DNA of 34,887 nt from a virus: IMG/VR virus record IMGVR_UViG_3300033153_002866, positions 1 to 34,887 of that record, one strand, 5' to 3'. Positions 5,398 to 16,062 of the stretch are shown in pieces (within the stretch, counting starts at the first letter, position 1; each line of letters opens with the position of its first letter). A program made the translations under genes and the position numbers. A model generated the notes under the pieces. That model was given only the letters and a program-made list of their open reading frames with translations. It made no database searches and was not told where the DNA came from.

Positions 5398-7524
5398 TTA
5401 TGTTTGTGTTCCTACTATTGTTCCATCTGTATCTGATGTTGGCGAAGAGTCTTTTATTCGTAATCTTTCACTAGCATCTACCCAAAAGTGATAAGTTCCT
5501 AGTCTTAGGTGTTGTCCGTTCCATACTCCATCTCCTATTATTGTATTGCCTTCTCTTTGGTTCAATAAGGAGTTCCCACTACTATTTAATTGATGTTGTA
5601 TATGTGCAGTTCCAGCCTCATATATAAATAATTTTGACGTGCCGCTTGTATCATTATTTCTAAAAAATCTTACTACACAATCGCCTGCCCCATCAAGTGA
5701 ATTAACACCAATATCAAGGAATGAGTTTGACCCATCTGTTGAAAAGGCTTCGAATTCACTAAGTGCACCCTGTACTAGTTTATCCACATGTAAATTAGGA
5801 GCACTATTATATTTCGCTGGTGAAAACTCAACAAGCCAGTTAGTAATTTGTGATAGAGAAAAACTATTAAAATAATATGGATATTCTGTAGTCCAAAACC
5901 CATCGGAACCCACACCAGTAGCGTATGAATATACTTTGCCTATAAATGTTATTGCTGATGCGGTTGACCCTATTCTAATATCTGCGTGTGCCCTTGTTGA
6001 CTGATCTTCACTTCCTACAGATAAATATCCATTTCTATTTGATGATACATTTATAAACATAGGATTGTTTCCAAGAATTAGTATACCATCTGTATAGCTG
6101 TCTTGCGCTTCAACATTATTAAATATATTATAAGAACCTTGTTCTCTCAAATTCCCGTATGTTTTATCGACTCTACCATTCCATATTACTTTCCCGTTAC
6201 TGTACTTATTAGTAGAACCGCTGGCATATAAACCAGCTCTATCATTCTTTTCTATATAGAAATTACTATACATCCCGTCTGATGAATATACTGCAAAGCC
6301 GTCTCTCCCACAATGAGACACACTAAAATCATTATACATTATTTTATAATTTGAAGGCTCATGGAATATTCCGTCTACTGCTGCATTTCCAGCATCAAAG
6401 TCATAACAATACATGTGTTTGTATGACTCTGGCGGCACATCTATTTTATCAGTAAATGGAGCGAAAGAGTTACCATCTGATGAGGAAGTAGAGGCAACAT
6501 AGATACATCCTCCTGATAAATTCCCGCCCCTGTGCCCATCAAAGGTTATAGAGTTCCATCCACATAAAGCAGAAGCAGCTGGTACTTCTAATAAATTATC
6601 ATTTGTACCAGCTTTGAGTTTTAAAATTGTAGCGCCTCTACCATCTCCGACTAGTCTAACTCTCTCTTTAAGAGTAATTTTAGAGGAAATGAATATTCCA
6701 GTAGGGAAAAATACTGTCCCGCCTTTTTTATAAGATGCTAAACTATTTACGTAGTCTATTGCGTTTTGTGTTGGAATTGTATCGTCTGTTGTTCCGTCAC
6801 CTTTGGCTCCTAAACATTTAACATTTAATGGACCACTAAATTCTTTTTCCCAGCCATATATTGTTACACCATTATTTATTGCGGCTTGCGAAACATCATA
6901 ATTATATACCCCACCACCACCATCATTTGATGTGTAATATCCTGATGCAACTACACGGCTTGTAACATTTGGATCAACTGTTAGCATCTGTGCAATACTC
7001 GTTACGTGCACTACATCTTCTATGGAAAATAAGTTATCAAGATATTCGAATCCTGTACCATCTTCTTTTAGCCTTAAATAGCCACCACTTACAGAACTAG
7101 GCAGTTCGTTATTTACGGAAATATCTGTATTCGGCAACAAAAGGACTCTGCCATGTAGTGTTGCAACATCAATAGATAAATAGGTTTGATAGTCTTGATC
7201 TTCGTCCAAAGTATCTGCGATAAAATCCCCCCCGGTTACATAATTTGTAGTTCTTGTCTTTGGTAAATCCCTTAATAAGATAATAGTATCACCAACTGAT
7301 GCAGGAGATACAAGTACGATAATACCCCCATTGTCTCCATCTATTGTGACGGTATAATCTGTTTCGTATGTCAATATATCTGTTGCATCTTCTGGGGTGT
7401 CTCCTGAAGGTGTTAAATATACTTTGAGGTCTGCCTCTTCAAATATTTTAAAATTGAAATCAAAGTCCGTTTGTGCCGCACCCGCTGTGAATATTTGTTT
7501 TCCTAAGTTCGTATTAAATGCCAT
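5398..7524 (-). CDS. Tailspike: T7-gp17-type N-terminus with pectate-lyase-like beta-helix
   Basis: 708 aa. Residues 1-125 match the N-terminal tail-attachment domain of T7-type fibres (DYTVTIDGDNGGIIVL, then LLRDLPKTRTTNY and DEDQDYQTY). From about 233 it has the Pectate_lyase_3 opening VKCLGAKGDGTTDDT and a right-handed beta-helix with many Asn/Gly turns to about 590, then a Ser/Asn-rich C-terminal part (HLRLGTYHFWVDASERLRI). It likely binds or degrades surface polysaccharide; catalytic residues cannot be assigned by eye. AAGGAG precedes the ATG. It is the promoter-distal gene of the late operon. Confidence 0.85.
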   Translation of the reverse strand: MAFNTNLGKQIFTAGAAQTDFDFNFKIFEEADLKVYLTPSGDTPEDATDILTYETDYTVTIDGDNGGIIVLVSPASVGDTIILLRDLPKTRTTNYVTGGDFIADTLDEDQDYQTYLSIDVATLHGRVLLLPNTDISVNNELPSSVSGGYLRLKEDGTGFEYLDNLFSIEDVVHVTSIAQMLTVDPNVTSRVVASGYYTSNDGGGGVYNYDVSQAAINNGVTIYGWEKEFSGPLNVKCLGAKGDGTTDDTIPTQNAIDYVNSLASYKKGGTVFFPTGIFISSKITLKERVRLVGDGRGATILKLKAGTNDNLLEVPAASALCGWNSITFDGHRGGNLSGGCIYVASTSSSDGNSFAPFTDKIDVPPESYKHMYCYDFDAGNAAVDGIFHEPSNYKIMYNDFSVSHCGRDGFAVYSSDGMYSNFYIEKNDRAGLYASGSTNKYSNGKVIWNGRVDKTYGNLREQGSYNIFNNVEAQDSYTDGILILGNNPMFINVSSNRNGYLSVGSEDQSTRAHADIRIGSTASAITFIGKVYSYATGVGSDGFWTTEYPYYFNSFSLSQITNWLVEFSPAKYNSAPNLHVDKLVQGALSEFEAFSTDGSNSFLDIGVNSLDGAGDCVVRFFRNNDTSGTSKLFIYEAGTAHIQHQLNSSGNSLLNQREGNTIIGDGVWNGQHLRLGTYHFWVDASERLRIKDSSPTSDTDGTIVGTQT

Positions 7525-7527
7525 ATC

Positions 7528-10236
7528 TTACTCCTTGCCTAGTAATTTTATAAGTTTGTGTTCTTTCTTTTGTTGTATCTTTTCAGATAATGCCTCATCA
7601 GATTGTCTCATCCATGCTTTCGCTGCCTCATCAAATGATCTTTTGACCGTATTCAACATAAGCACTCTTGCATCATCCGTAGGTGCCTCTTGATACATAT
7701 CACTTTCTATGATATCTTGCATAGTATCTTTAAAGTTCATTCCGTTTACTTCCATATCTTTTCTGGCATATTGCACAAAGTCGTGGTATTGTTGTGATGT
7801 TAGCTTTATGCCCTCAATGCGTTTTGAGGGTCTTGTAATCGCAACTGACCGTGTGGTTTCTGCAAGTCTTTGCATTTCTAGCTTAACTTTATCTTTTGTG
7901 GAAACTGACGTAGCCCAAGGGCTTAAAACTGTATCAAATACTATAGGCTCTCCATAGTTGTCAAGCCTATTTGGTAAATCCTTATTGAAGCCTGGGGTAG
8001 AAGCCCTTAGTTTTTCCATAGCACCAAAAGACTCCTTTATTGTATCATCACTTAGTTTTGCTAAATCTCTTCTTATTCCACTAAGAGGGGCAATAGCATT
8101 TACCATATTTTTATAGTAAGTCTTTCCATATCTCTCATGGTCTAACCATACTGACATAATGGACTTTACTCCTGTCATAAAAGTTTTGTCAAGTGTGTTT
8201 TTTGTGAAGCCTGCTATTAGCCCACCTACTGCGTCACTAAATGCTTTTTCTGCATCCTCGTCTGGGTCATCATACATAATCATATTTTGGTATTCCACCA
8301 TGTCTGCTACAGTACCAAAAATATAACTGAAAGGCTCTAGCCTGTCATAGCTAATATAGTCTTTTGTTCCATCCTCGTTTTCAAACACAAAAGATCGTGG
8401 TCTCCAACCTGTTTCATATCTCAATACTCTAGCCTTGTTGTCTGTCGGGTTACTTCCTGTTATTTTTCCACTTGTTGCCATTAATAAGGCATTCATTCCA
8501 AGCATTGTCCCATTAACCATCTTTGCCCTGGCTATCTGCGCTCTCGCTCCTCCTGCTGCTATTTCATCTTTATATTGTCTAGCAAATAGTCCGAGTGGTG
8601 TTCTCTCTAAAAAAGCTTGCTTCATAAGGTTGGTTGGAGTTTTAATAAAAGGCATAAACATTTTTAATGCGGGAGATTTGCTCACTACTCGCTGTATTGC
8701 TTGTCCTGTTTCTCCTAATGGCTTCTGAAAAGTCACATCTAACGCAAAATCTTCCATCTGTCTAATCATATCATCTGTAGGGTTTTCCATTAAGTCTGCA
8801 AGATAACGGCTTGCATCATCGCCGCTTAACCCACTTTGTGCAGCTTTTCTATATGCGACACCTGCAAGAGTTGATCGTTCCCCTAAGACTTTAAAGAATC
8901 CATCAACACCTCCCATTACTCTTTCAAGTGGTGCTCTTACTACTGTTCCGTAAGTGTCTACCATTTTACCTGCTATAGAATCGGCTTGCATTCCTAAATA
9001 TTCACTACTTATTGCTTTTTGATGCAACATATCAAGCTTATCTATACCACCGTAAGGTTCTGCTGTTTTGGCTACTTTCCATCCTGTTTGAAGTGCATCC
9101 TGAAAACCGTTTACTAATCCGAATACTTTTGCCAAGGCTTCATCTGCAAGTATCTTCTCTTGTTGGTCCGGCATGAGTTTGCCGATAACGGAAGCCACCA
9201 TAGTATCTGGGATATCCATACCTAAACGCAATCCATTGCCAGAAGTATTTACAATTTGAGTTTTAACACCCGACAAGATAGATGCGATAAAATTCTCTAC
9301 AAATACTTTTGTGCCTTTTCTTGCCATATTATCTTGTGCCTGCACTAGACCATTAATGCCTTTTGTAGTATCTACAGTCATAATCTGCTCGGCTAATCTG
9401 TCGATACTCATATCGTGAGCTACCATTCCCATTACTTCATTGATTTTAGCCTGTTCCATACCCTCCATAGGTACACCAAATGCTCTTAACCCTCGACCAA
9501 ATTCAGCCCTCATCCCCATAAATTGATTCATAAACTGTCTATGGAATTGCCATTGTTTACTAAAATCCAATTTTTCAAGGTCTGTTGCTGCATGGGTACT
9601 GATTTTTTGTGCGGCTTCCTTCAATCTTCCTGCACTCTGTTCCAACATTTGTCTAGTTGCTAAGACCGTTTCTGCATTTACGGCTGTTCCATGTTGTCTA
9701 TTCATAAATGCTGTAACAAATTCGGGATCTTGTCCTAAATCATTAGCAAGCCCTGTTAGCATATCATCTGTGATAACACCTCTTCTAGCTTCATCTATCT
9801 CTAGCTTGTTAGCATCTGCCATTTGTGCGATAGTAGCTGTTACATCGTCACCGCCCTCGATAGTGTCGAAATTTACTTGGTGTGAGTCTGTAGTTTTGAA
9901 TTGCTTTAATTCTGCGTTTGAAATATCATTTGCCTGCTTAACCATATCATCTACATTTTCCATGCCCGGAAGCTGTTTGGTTTTAACAGGGGGTACCTGT
10001 TCCAAAGGCTTCACAATAAGTCTCATCTTTTTTCGTGCTGTTTTTACTAATGGTTTTGTGGCTTTTAATAAAGTCCGAGCGCCCCAAGCGGATAAACCTG
10101 CATAACGCTCTTTTGGTATTTCTTGTGGTTCTTGTTGGGATATAGCCGTGTCTATATCTAGCATTTGTTGACCTTCTTTTTGTGCCAACTCTTTATCTAT
10201 TTCGGGTTCTCTTATTTCTAGTTTTTCTTCTATCAT
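7528..10236 (-). CDS. Large internal virion / DNA-ejection protein
   Basis: 902 aa, largely alpha-helical. The segment FVENFIASILSGVKTQIVNTSGN is characteristic of large podoviral ejection proteins. By position (third or fourth after the tail tube, directly before the tailspike) it corresponds to T7 gp16. Unlike T7 gp16, no lytic transglycosylase domain is seen at the N-terminus. The start overlaps the previous stop by ATGA. Such proteins leave the capsid first and extend the tail across the envelope. Confidence 0.7.
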   Translation of the reverse strand: MIEEKLEIREPEIDKELAQKEGQQMLDIDTAISQQEPQEIPKERYAGLSAWGARTLLKATKPLVKTARKKMRLIVKPLEQVPPVKTKQLPGMENVDDMVKQANDISNAELKQFKTTDSHQVNFDTIEGGDDVTATIAQMADANKLEIDEARRGVITDDMLTGLANDLGQDPEFVTAFMNRQHGTAVNAETVLATRQMLEQSAGRLKEAAQKISTHAATDLEKLDFSKQWQFHRQFMNQFMGMRAEFGRGLRAFGVPMEGMEQAKINEVMGMVAHDMSIDRLAEQIMTVDTTKGINGLVQAQDNMARKGTKVFVENFIASILSGVKTQIVNTSGNGLRLGMDIPDTMVASVIGKLMPDQQEKILADEALAKVFGLVNGFQDALQTGWKVAKTAEPYGGIDKLDMLHQKAISSEYLGMQADSIAGKMVDTYGTVVRAPLERVMGGVDGFFKVLGERSTLAGVAYRKAAQSGLSGDDASRYLADLMENPTDDMIRQMEDFALDVTFQKPLGETGQAIQRVVSKSPALKMFMPFIKTPTNLMKQAFLERTPLGLFARQYKDEIAAGGARAQIARAKMVNGTMLGMNALLMATSGKITGSNPTDNKARVLRYETGWRPRSFVFENEDGTKDYISYDRLEPFSYIFGTVADMVEYQNMIMYDDPDEDAEKAFSDAVGGLIAGFTKNTLDKTFMTGVKSIMSVWLDHERYGKTYYKNMVNAIAPLSGIRRDLAKLSDDTIKESFGAMEKLRASTPGFNKDLPNRLDNYGEPIVFDTVLSPWATSVSTKDKVKLEMQRLAETTRSVAITRPSKRIEGIKLTSQQYHDFVQYARKDMEVNGMNFKDTMQDIIESDMYQEAPTDDARVLMLNTVKRSFDEAAKAWMRQSDEALSEKIQQKKEHKLIKLLGKE

Positions 10237-11696
10237 TCGTTATCCTCCTGAGAAGTTGTTATCAGTGTTGTACCGCCCAATGATGCTATATATTTATCAA
10301 TATCTCCATGCTCTTTTTTTAGTTGTTTAATTGTTCTTTTTATTTGTTCCCATTCTTGCTTATCAAAAGAAGTAACATCAAGTATACTTTCGCTTACTGA
10401 TCCACCATCTGCCAAGACAATTCTTCCATCTTTCCCAACACCCCAATTTCTTGACGCTGTAATGTCTCCCCATAGTAAATCATAGTTTCCTAAATCAGAT
10501 AATCCTTCTACCCCAAATTTCTCTTCTGCCTCTATCAGAGCATTATATATTTTACCCGAGTCTTTTCTGTTGTTAAACATCACATCTTGTTTTTGAAGAA
10601 ATTTCACAAGCTGATTTATTTCTTTTCTTTTGTTTTTAAAATCAACAATTTCTGTGACATTATAATTTTTACCACTTTCATATATTTCTGGAAGAATATT
10701 TCCTGCTAAAAAATAATCGCTTTCTGCATCATTCTGTGAAAGCCCTCTGGCTGTTTTTGCGACTTTAAGAACTTTATTTTCTCCTAGGTCAAACACTTGT
10801 CTATCACTTCCCCCTTTTGATATTTTTTCAAGTTTTTGTATGTCGAATCTTTCTCTTGCTACTGTGTTTGTATCTCCATCAAACAGATTGAGTTTTCCTT
10901 TTAGCATTCTTGGGGGAGTGCCTCCACCTGCTGCCTTAATAGCTTCCTGTTCACCCTCTTGATAAAGTTCGCCAACACCTTTTTTAATGGCTTTGGCTCC
11001 TTTTGCAACACCTTTAGCTAGTTTTTCGCCACCCTTGACAAGCCCTGCGCCTGCAACTGCTCCGACTGCGCCTGCAACAGCTGTTTGTGTTAGGTCGAAC
11101 TCTTCCTGAACACCTGCTTCTACTGCTGATGTTTGACGCGCTGCATCATCTGAAGCCGTGAATATCGCTCCTTCTGTTGCCGCTACTGCTGCAGGACTCT
11201 TTAAGTATCTCATAGCACCTTGCTTCATTAACTCTTTAAAGCCTCTTTTGGCTGTTTGCTGTGCCGCTTGTTTACCAAAAAAGCTCATGCCTAAAGTAGC
11301 TACCCCCACATAACTTGAAGGGTCAACACCTACATTATATAAGCCTCTTAGTACACCATTCATTGATATGTCTTTCTTCTCGTATTGGTCCATCATATAA
11401 TAGAATGAAAGTTTAGCTTTATCATCTGCATCGCTCATTTTTTTAGTATAGCCGATAGTACCGTATGCTAAATTAAAATCAAATCTGCTCATAGCCCAAA
11501 GACCCTGCTTTGCTATATCTTCATCCGCACCGGACCACTCTTTGCCCTCTAAGACCTTATAAACATCTTTTGAAGCTTCTATCCAATCAGCATCCTGTAC
11601 AAGTTCTTCTTCTGTTGTGGAATAAGAATCGTTATACATTTTATCTGACATTTCTTTTGTGATTGTCTGTCTTTCTTCTAGGTTATAATCGCTCAT
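10233..11696 (-). CDS. Ejection protein with protein-kinase-like C-terminal domain
   Basis: 487 aa. The N-terminal half is helical; about 205-250 is Ala/Gly/Lys-rich and amphipathic (AVAGAVGAVAGAGLVKGG), suited to membrane insertion. Residues about 290-440 resemble a small protein-kinase fold: KGGSDRQVF (Gly-rich loop, 294-302), VLKVAK (309-314), a Glu at 325, a hinge-like NVTEIVD, then GDITASRNWG with D411 and N417, and LADGG with D430. The spacing D-x5-N then D-x-G matches the catalytic and metal-binding loops. Whether it is active is unknown. Co-transcribed with the other ejection genes through TAATG overlaps. Confidence 0.65.
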   Translation of the reverse strand: MSDYNLEERQTITKEMSDKMYNDSYSTTEEELVQDADWIEASKDVYKVLEGKEWSGADEDIAKQGLWAMSRFDFNLAYGTIGYTKKMSDADDKAKLSFYYMMDQYEKKDISMNGVLRGLYNVGVDPSSYVGVATLGMSFFGKQAAQQTAKRGFKELMKQGAMRYLKSPAAVAATEGAIFTASDDAARQTSAVEAGVQEEFDLTQTAVAGAVGAVAGAGLVKGGEKLAKGVAKGAKAIKKGVGELYQEGEQEAIKAAGGGTPPRMLKGKLNLFDGDTNTVARERFDIQKLEKISKGGSDRQVFDLGENKVLKVAKTARGLSQNDAESDYFLAGNILPEIYESGKNYNVTEIVDFKNKRKEINQLVKFLQKQDVMFNNRKDSGKIYNALIEAEEKFGVEGLSDLGNYDLLWGDITASRNWGVGKDGRIVLADGGSVSESILDVTSFDKQEWEQIKRTIKQLKKEHGDIDKYIASLGGTTLITTSQEDNE

Positions 11697-13297
11697 TAGT
11701 CAAATTGCTCCTGTAATAAATCAAAATCACTCTTTTTTTCAGATTTAAACATATTCATAAACTTTCCTGTAACAGAGTCATTATACGCTTTTTCTGCTTC
11801 TGCCTCTTCATCTTCTTTCTTTTTGATTTTGGCTTGTGCTTTTGCTTCTTTCTTTTGTTCTTTCTTCTCTGCGTATGCTGTCAAATGTTTGTCTGCAATA
11901 CTCATAGATTTAGATGCTCTTTGCTCTAAAGGTAAAGACTCTACTTCTGCGTAGAAACTTCTATAAACTGCATCATAATCTTTTGTATTTTGATTATTGA
12001 AGTCCATTTTACCCATAAGAGTACCTTCAAAGATGTTGAAGCTCTCCTTGATGCGTCTGCGTGATTCTCTACCGCTTTGAGTAGATAACCAGTTTGTTTC
12101 GTCTGCTACTTCTGCTCTACGCTGTTTTATTAAATCCCACTTTGTATTATCTTTAAAGTGTGGACTGTCCATGATAGTTTCTTCTGAAATATCTAAAACG
12201 TGTGATCTTGTAAATAATAGTTGTTGTGTATCATCCACAAGCTTACCACCGTCTTGAAGTTTGGTTGTGTAGGTTCCATGTGTTGCTAAGTCTATCTGAT
12301 TAGTGGCTAAAGCGTTATCTACATCATTTTGCATCAAATCACCCTGCATTAATTTGTCGTTAAAGTCTTGTGTGGTTTGATACTCAACTGCTTTAAATTC
12401 TGCTTCTGTTAATTTTTGTTCATTGGAATAAATAGCTAAATCATGTGAAACTTGGCTATGAATAGATGCTCTGAACTTTTCTACTTCTTGGAGTGTTATA
12501 ATGCCTCCATGATCTGCTTTTTTAAACTCATCATAGAATTTATGCGACTGTCCGGTGTTGATAGCGTTTGTCAAACCTCTTTGCATATTTGCCATATACG
12601 CTTCTGCTGATATTTTCTTTCCTTTTGCGAATGCTCCATTTTGTGAAATATAGTTACTGTTCACCATTGCTTGAAGTGTGCCTGCTACATCTGCTTGTAT
12701 TTTAAGGGCTTCCTCATTACTTACTCCATAAGCCGCGTTCAATCTTCTTGAGTGTAGGTCTAGTTGAGCATTAAGGCTGTTCTTTCTAAGTCTGTTTACT
12801 TGTGAGGCTTGGAGTGTAGCGATTTGTGACCTGAATCTTTCACCACTTTTTGCTAATCTGTTACCTATACTCTCTCTCAGTGCAATATCTTTAATGCCGC
12901 CCATCATGCCTTTTGAATAAGCATCCCATGATTTGCTGAAAGAAGATACATTGTAGTTATTTCTAGCCTTTTGAGCTGATAGAATATCGTTACCTAGTTT
13001 ATGTCCGTCTACATCAATATCTGCTATTAATGCTCTGTTTGCAGTATCACGATAGACATTTTGTGCCACCATTGCAACTGCTTTGCTGTCGATATTCCCA
13101 TCTTCTACATCTTTCAAGGCTTTTGCTACGGTTTCATCTGTAATCTGTGGCTCAGCATATTTCTCTACTGCTCCTCTAGCACCGGCTAATCTTTGTTGTA
13201 GTCTTTCACTTGATGATAAGGTTTGTAAGGCTATATTTGCTGCAGAGCCAAATTTAACATCTGTATTGACCGGTTTCTTTTGGTAAACTGGCATCAT
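11696..13297 (-). CDS. Internal virion protein (T7 gp15-like position)
   Basis: 533 aa, almost wholly helical with long amphipathic stretches. Residues about 470-505 are a Lys/Glu/Ala coiled-coil run. It lies between the gp14-like and kinase-like ejection genes, the place of T7 gp15, which forms the periplasmic part of the ejection tube. The function is inferred mostly from order and composition. A second ATG follows at the next codon. Confidence 0.65.
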   Translation of the reverse strand: MMPVYQKKPVNTDVKFGSAANIALQTLSSSERLQQRLAGARGAVEKYAEPQITDETVAKALKDVEDGNIDSKAVAMVAQNVYRDTANRALIADIDVDGHKLGNDILSAQKARNNYNVSSFSKSWDAYSKGMMGGIKDIALRESIGNRLAKSGERFRSQIATLQASQVNRLRKNSLNAQLDLHSRRLNAAYGVSNEEALKIQADVAGTLQAMVNSNYISQNGAFAKGKKISAEAYMANMQRGLTNAINTGQSHKFYDEFKKADHGGIITLQEVEKFRASIHSQVSHDLAIYSNEQKLTEAEFKAVEYQTTQDFNDKLMQGDLMQNDVDNALATNQIDLATHGTYTTKLQDGGKLVDDTQQLLFTRSHVLDISEETIMDSPHFKDNTKWDLIKQRRAEVADETNWLSTQSGRESRRRIKESFNIFEGTLMGKMDFNNQNTKDYDAVYRSFYAEVESLPLEQRASKSMSIADKHLTAYAEKKEQKKEAKAQAKIKKKEDEEAEAEKAYNDSVTGKFMNMFKSEKKSDFDLLQEQFD

Positions 13298-13764
13298 GTT
13301 AAATACCTAGCTGCTTCTGTTCCGCCCTTGACGAGTTCAGAGAATCCACCAAGTAACCCCATTGATGCTGCCGTTTTCCCTGCCGCCCTGCTTGCAGATG
13401 CTCCCATCATGGTTGAAACTTTCCTAGACTCGCCTGTTAATCTAATGCGTTCTTCTTCACGTTTAAGGTTTGCTATGCTTGTTTCTGTAAGAGCAGATAC
13501 AGAGCCGCCTACACCCCTTCCCGTTGCTGCTGCCATTACGTTTTGGAGTGCTAAGGTTTGTGCTAACTCTTCTTGCTTGTCTGCCATTATGAATTGAGCA
13601 TTAATTCCTATTTGTTTAGCGTTGATCTCTGCCATTGCCGCGTCATGCTCATAAGCAAGTTTCTTCATTTGCCCTGCTTCGTATGCCATAAACGCATCGG
13701 TTATAGCTCCCAAGCCTTTTGCATATCCCACATAGGTTGTTGTTGGTATGATTTCATTTGCCAT
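13294..13764 (-). CDS. Internal virion protein (T7 gp14-like)
   Basis: 156 aa. A helical N-terminus, a long central coiled coil (about 35-115) and a Gly/Ala-rich C-terminus (RAAGKTAASMGLLGG). The motif ATGRGVGGSVSAL within the coil and the position right after the tail nozzle gene are typical of gp14-type proteins, which form the outer-membrane part of the ejectosome. AAGGAG lies upstream. Confidence 0.7.
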   Translation of the reverse strand: MANEIIPTTTYVGYAKGLGAITDAFMAYEAGQMKKLAYEHDAAMAEINAKQIGINAQFIMADKQEELAQTLALQNVMAAATGRGVGGSVSALTETSIANLKREEERIRLTGESRKVSTMMGASASRAAGKTAASMGLLGGFSELVKGGTEAARYLT

Positions 13765-13773
13765 GTTGTCTCC

Positions 13774-16062
13774 TTAGTAACTTACTTCTAAATCTAAAGC
13801 TAAAATTGTTAACGGTTCAGGGTTATTTTGTGTAATTTCTACTTGTGCTTTTATATTATACCCTAATAGGTATGTTGACTTAATGCCCGTTATAGGTGTA
13901 AGTGGCTCATCTGTAGGGTCCCCAAACTTCCTATTGGTAATTAGTTGACCATTCAAGTAAACACCTCTAGACTCGTACATGTTAACCACACATTTTGTGA
14001 TACGTCTTAACTGATTGACTATATTACCCTCGCTCTGCGTCTCTAGTGCCACAGGAAGCGACTTTATCAACACATCATAGTTAAGCCCTGCATAGAGGAT
14101 ATCTGCGTCTCTGTCTGCGTATGCGTAATATGTTCCGCTTTCATTAACTGCTTGTGTGGTTGTTTGAGTAACACCATCAGCCACTACTCTTATTTCACTA
14201 TTCAAAAGTAAAATATCGACCTCTATTTTGTTTGATGTGGTAGTTTCAAAAGCATGGTCCAATAAAAGACTTCTGTCTATCACTTCAAGATACTCTATGC
14301 CGTCTCGTTCAACTATAAACGTAACCACGTCACCAGAAACTATAACTCTTTTAAATTCCCCTTGAGTGGTCCATTGCGTCCACCCTGCTATATCTTCTTT
14401 TCGCATAGTATTAAACACGGCTACGGTACCGTCACCATTGACCAAATATAAGAGATTTGACACAGAGATACTTGACCCTCTGACTATATCCAAGTCTTGG
14501 ACATCATTGATAATATGCTCTGCCAGAATACTTATAGGAGGAGATGAATATCCTGCATCATCATAATCATAGATAAACCCTCTTACTGTTTTTCTAAACC
14601 TATCCATAAAGTATGTAGCACCGTCAAGAGTAACAGGTTTTATGCGTGAAGATCCGTATCCTGTTGATCGTGTCCATGCACTTGACATAGGGGTTAATAT
14701 TTCTTCTGTATTAACGAATTCACCTCCTGCTGTCATAACTTGTAGGTTTCTACTCGATACTATATTTTGAATTGCGTTGAACTGATCTGTATCAAGTATG
14801 TCAAAGATAGCATCATCCGCCAAAACATCACTTTCCCCTGTATCGAAATTAAAGAAATCATTAATAACTGAACCCCAAACACTCGTGGGTTTAGATTTTG
14901 AACCACCAAACCATAACCGCCCTTGATGAAACGTACACGTTCTTGGATATCCTTTATCCTCTGTGCTATACTCTCCTAAATTAGTCCACTTTGATCTGTC
15001 CGAAAAGTCTGTTGTTGACAAGTCTACAAGAGTTAAAACAGTATTACATTTATATACATGGTTATCAAGCCCATTGACATCGTTCCCATCGTCATTAAGC
15101 ACTTGATCCCCATAATACAATATAGGTATGATGCTTGTGCCTGGACCTTCGTTTGTGTAATTAATATTATCATTTGTTATCCCCCATACGTTAGGTCTGA
15201 TGCCCTCATCACTCCAGAACCCATTATCCATCCAATTATCTGCATCTAGGTAGTCTTCTGTTGATAAATCTATAGATACCCTTTGAGTGATCGCTCTATA
15301 GACATGGGTATTATGTCCGTTTACATCATCCTCATCTAAGTTGTTGACAACTTCTCCTATTTCTACTGTTTGGGTGCTTGGTGTTCCATAGTTTGTGTAG
15401 TCGCCTATTTCTTTCGTAAAGTCAATTAAGGATAAGTCTGTGTCTAATACATCTCTTATTGCTTTATATAGATGCTCATTCGCCCCAATAAAAATATTTT
15501 TAGTGTTATTATAGACGATCTCATCTTTGTCTATATCAAAAATAAGACTATCCCCATAATTGAAATAGGTTGGTATTTTTGTAGTATCGTAATCAAACTT
15601 TGGGATATTGGTTAGTTCAATGTCTGATACCGCCCAAGCCGTGTGTGAACCTTGTCTTTGAATCTGTATAGGGTTAAAATCTTCATGAGTGATTATGATA
15701 GTGTCTGCATTTTGTATGATATCCATATCATTTAATTGTGTGGTAGTCAAAGGTGTTGACCATGGTATAGTGGCTTGAATCGTTCCGCTTTCAGGTAGAT
15801 AGACTTTGAAATTCGCGGTATTTAGAACGATTACATAGTTTTGAGTGATGCTGAATTCAAAACTAAACAATCGTGAACCTACAGTTACATCATCTAGTAG
15901 TTTTAGCCCGGGGCGCCTTTCCATTCCACCATGCGGTAATATGGTTACGTTTTCAGCTTCCTCAACCGCGCTATAATACTTTTTAAGATCAATACGCCCA
16001 AGAAGCGTTGGTGCGATAACACCTGCTATTAAACTGTTTTGGATTACTCTCGTGCGTGCCAT
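13774..16062 (-). CDS. Tail tubular protein B (tail nozzle)
   Basis: 762 aa. It opens with LIAGVIAPTLLGRIDLKKYY, then ENVTILPHGGMERRPGL; the RRPG block marks T7 gp12-type nozzle proteins. The rest is beta-rich, with a repeated motif around DVNGLDNHVYKCNT and DVNGHNTHVYRAIT (carbohydrate-binding-module-like insertions). It sits after tail tube A with a one-base overlap. It forms the distal tail tube to which spikes attach. Confidence 0.85.
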   Translation of the reverse strand: MARTRVIQNSLIAGVIAPTLLGRIDLKKYYSAVEEAENVTILPHGGMERRPGLKLLDDVTVGSRLFSFEFSITQNYVIVLNTANFKVYLPESGTIQATIPWSTPLTTTQLNDMDIIQNADTIIITHEDFNPIQIQRQGSHTAWAVSDIELTNIPKFDYDTTKIPTYFNYGDSLIFDIDKDEIVYNNTKNIFIGANEHLYKAIRDVLDTDLSLIDFTKEIGDYTNYGTPSTQTVEIGEVVNNLDEDDVNGHNTHVYRAITQRVSIDLSTEDYLDADNWMDNGFWSDEGIRPNVWGITNDNINYTNEGPGTSIIPILYYGDQVLNDDGNDVNGLDNHVYKCNTVLTLVDLSTTDFSDRSKWTNLGEYSTEDKGYPRTCTFHQGRLWFGGSKSKPTSVWGSVINDFFNFDTGESDVLADDAIFDILDTDQFNAIQNIVSSRNLQVMTAGGEFVNTEEILTPMSSAWTRSTGYGSSRIKPVTLDGATYFMDRFRKTVRGFIYDYDDAGYSSPPISILAEHIINDVQDLDIVRGSSISVSNLLYLVNGDGTVAVFNTMRKEDIAGWTQWTTQGEFKRVIVSGDVVTFIVERDGIEYLEVIDRSLLLDHAFETTTSNKIEVDILLLNSEIRVVADGVTQTTTQAVNESGTYYAYADRDADILYAGLNYDVLIKSLPVALETQSEGNIVNQLRRITKCVVNMYESRGVYLNGQLITNRKFGDPTDEPLTPITGIKSTYLLGYNIKAQVEITQNNPEPLTILALDLEVSY

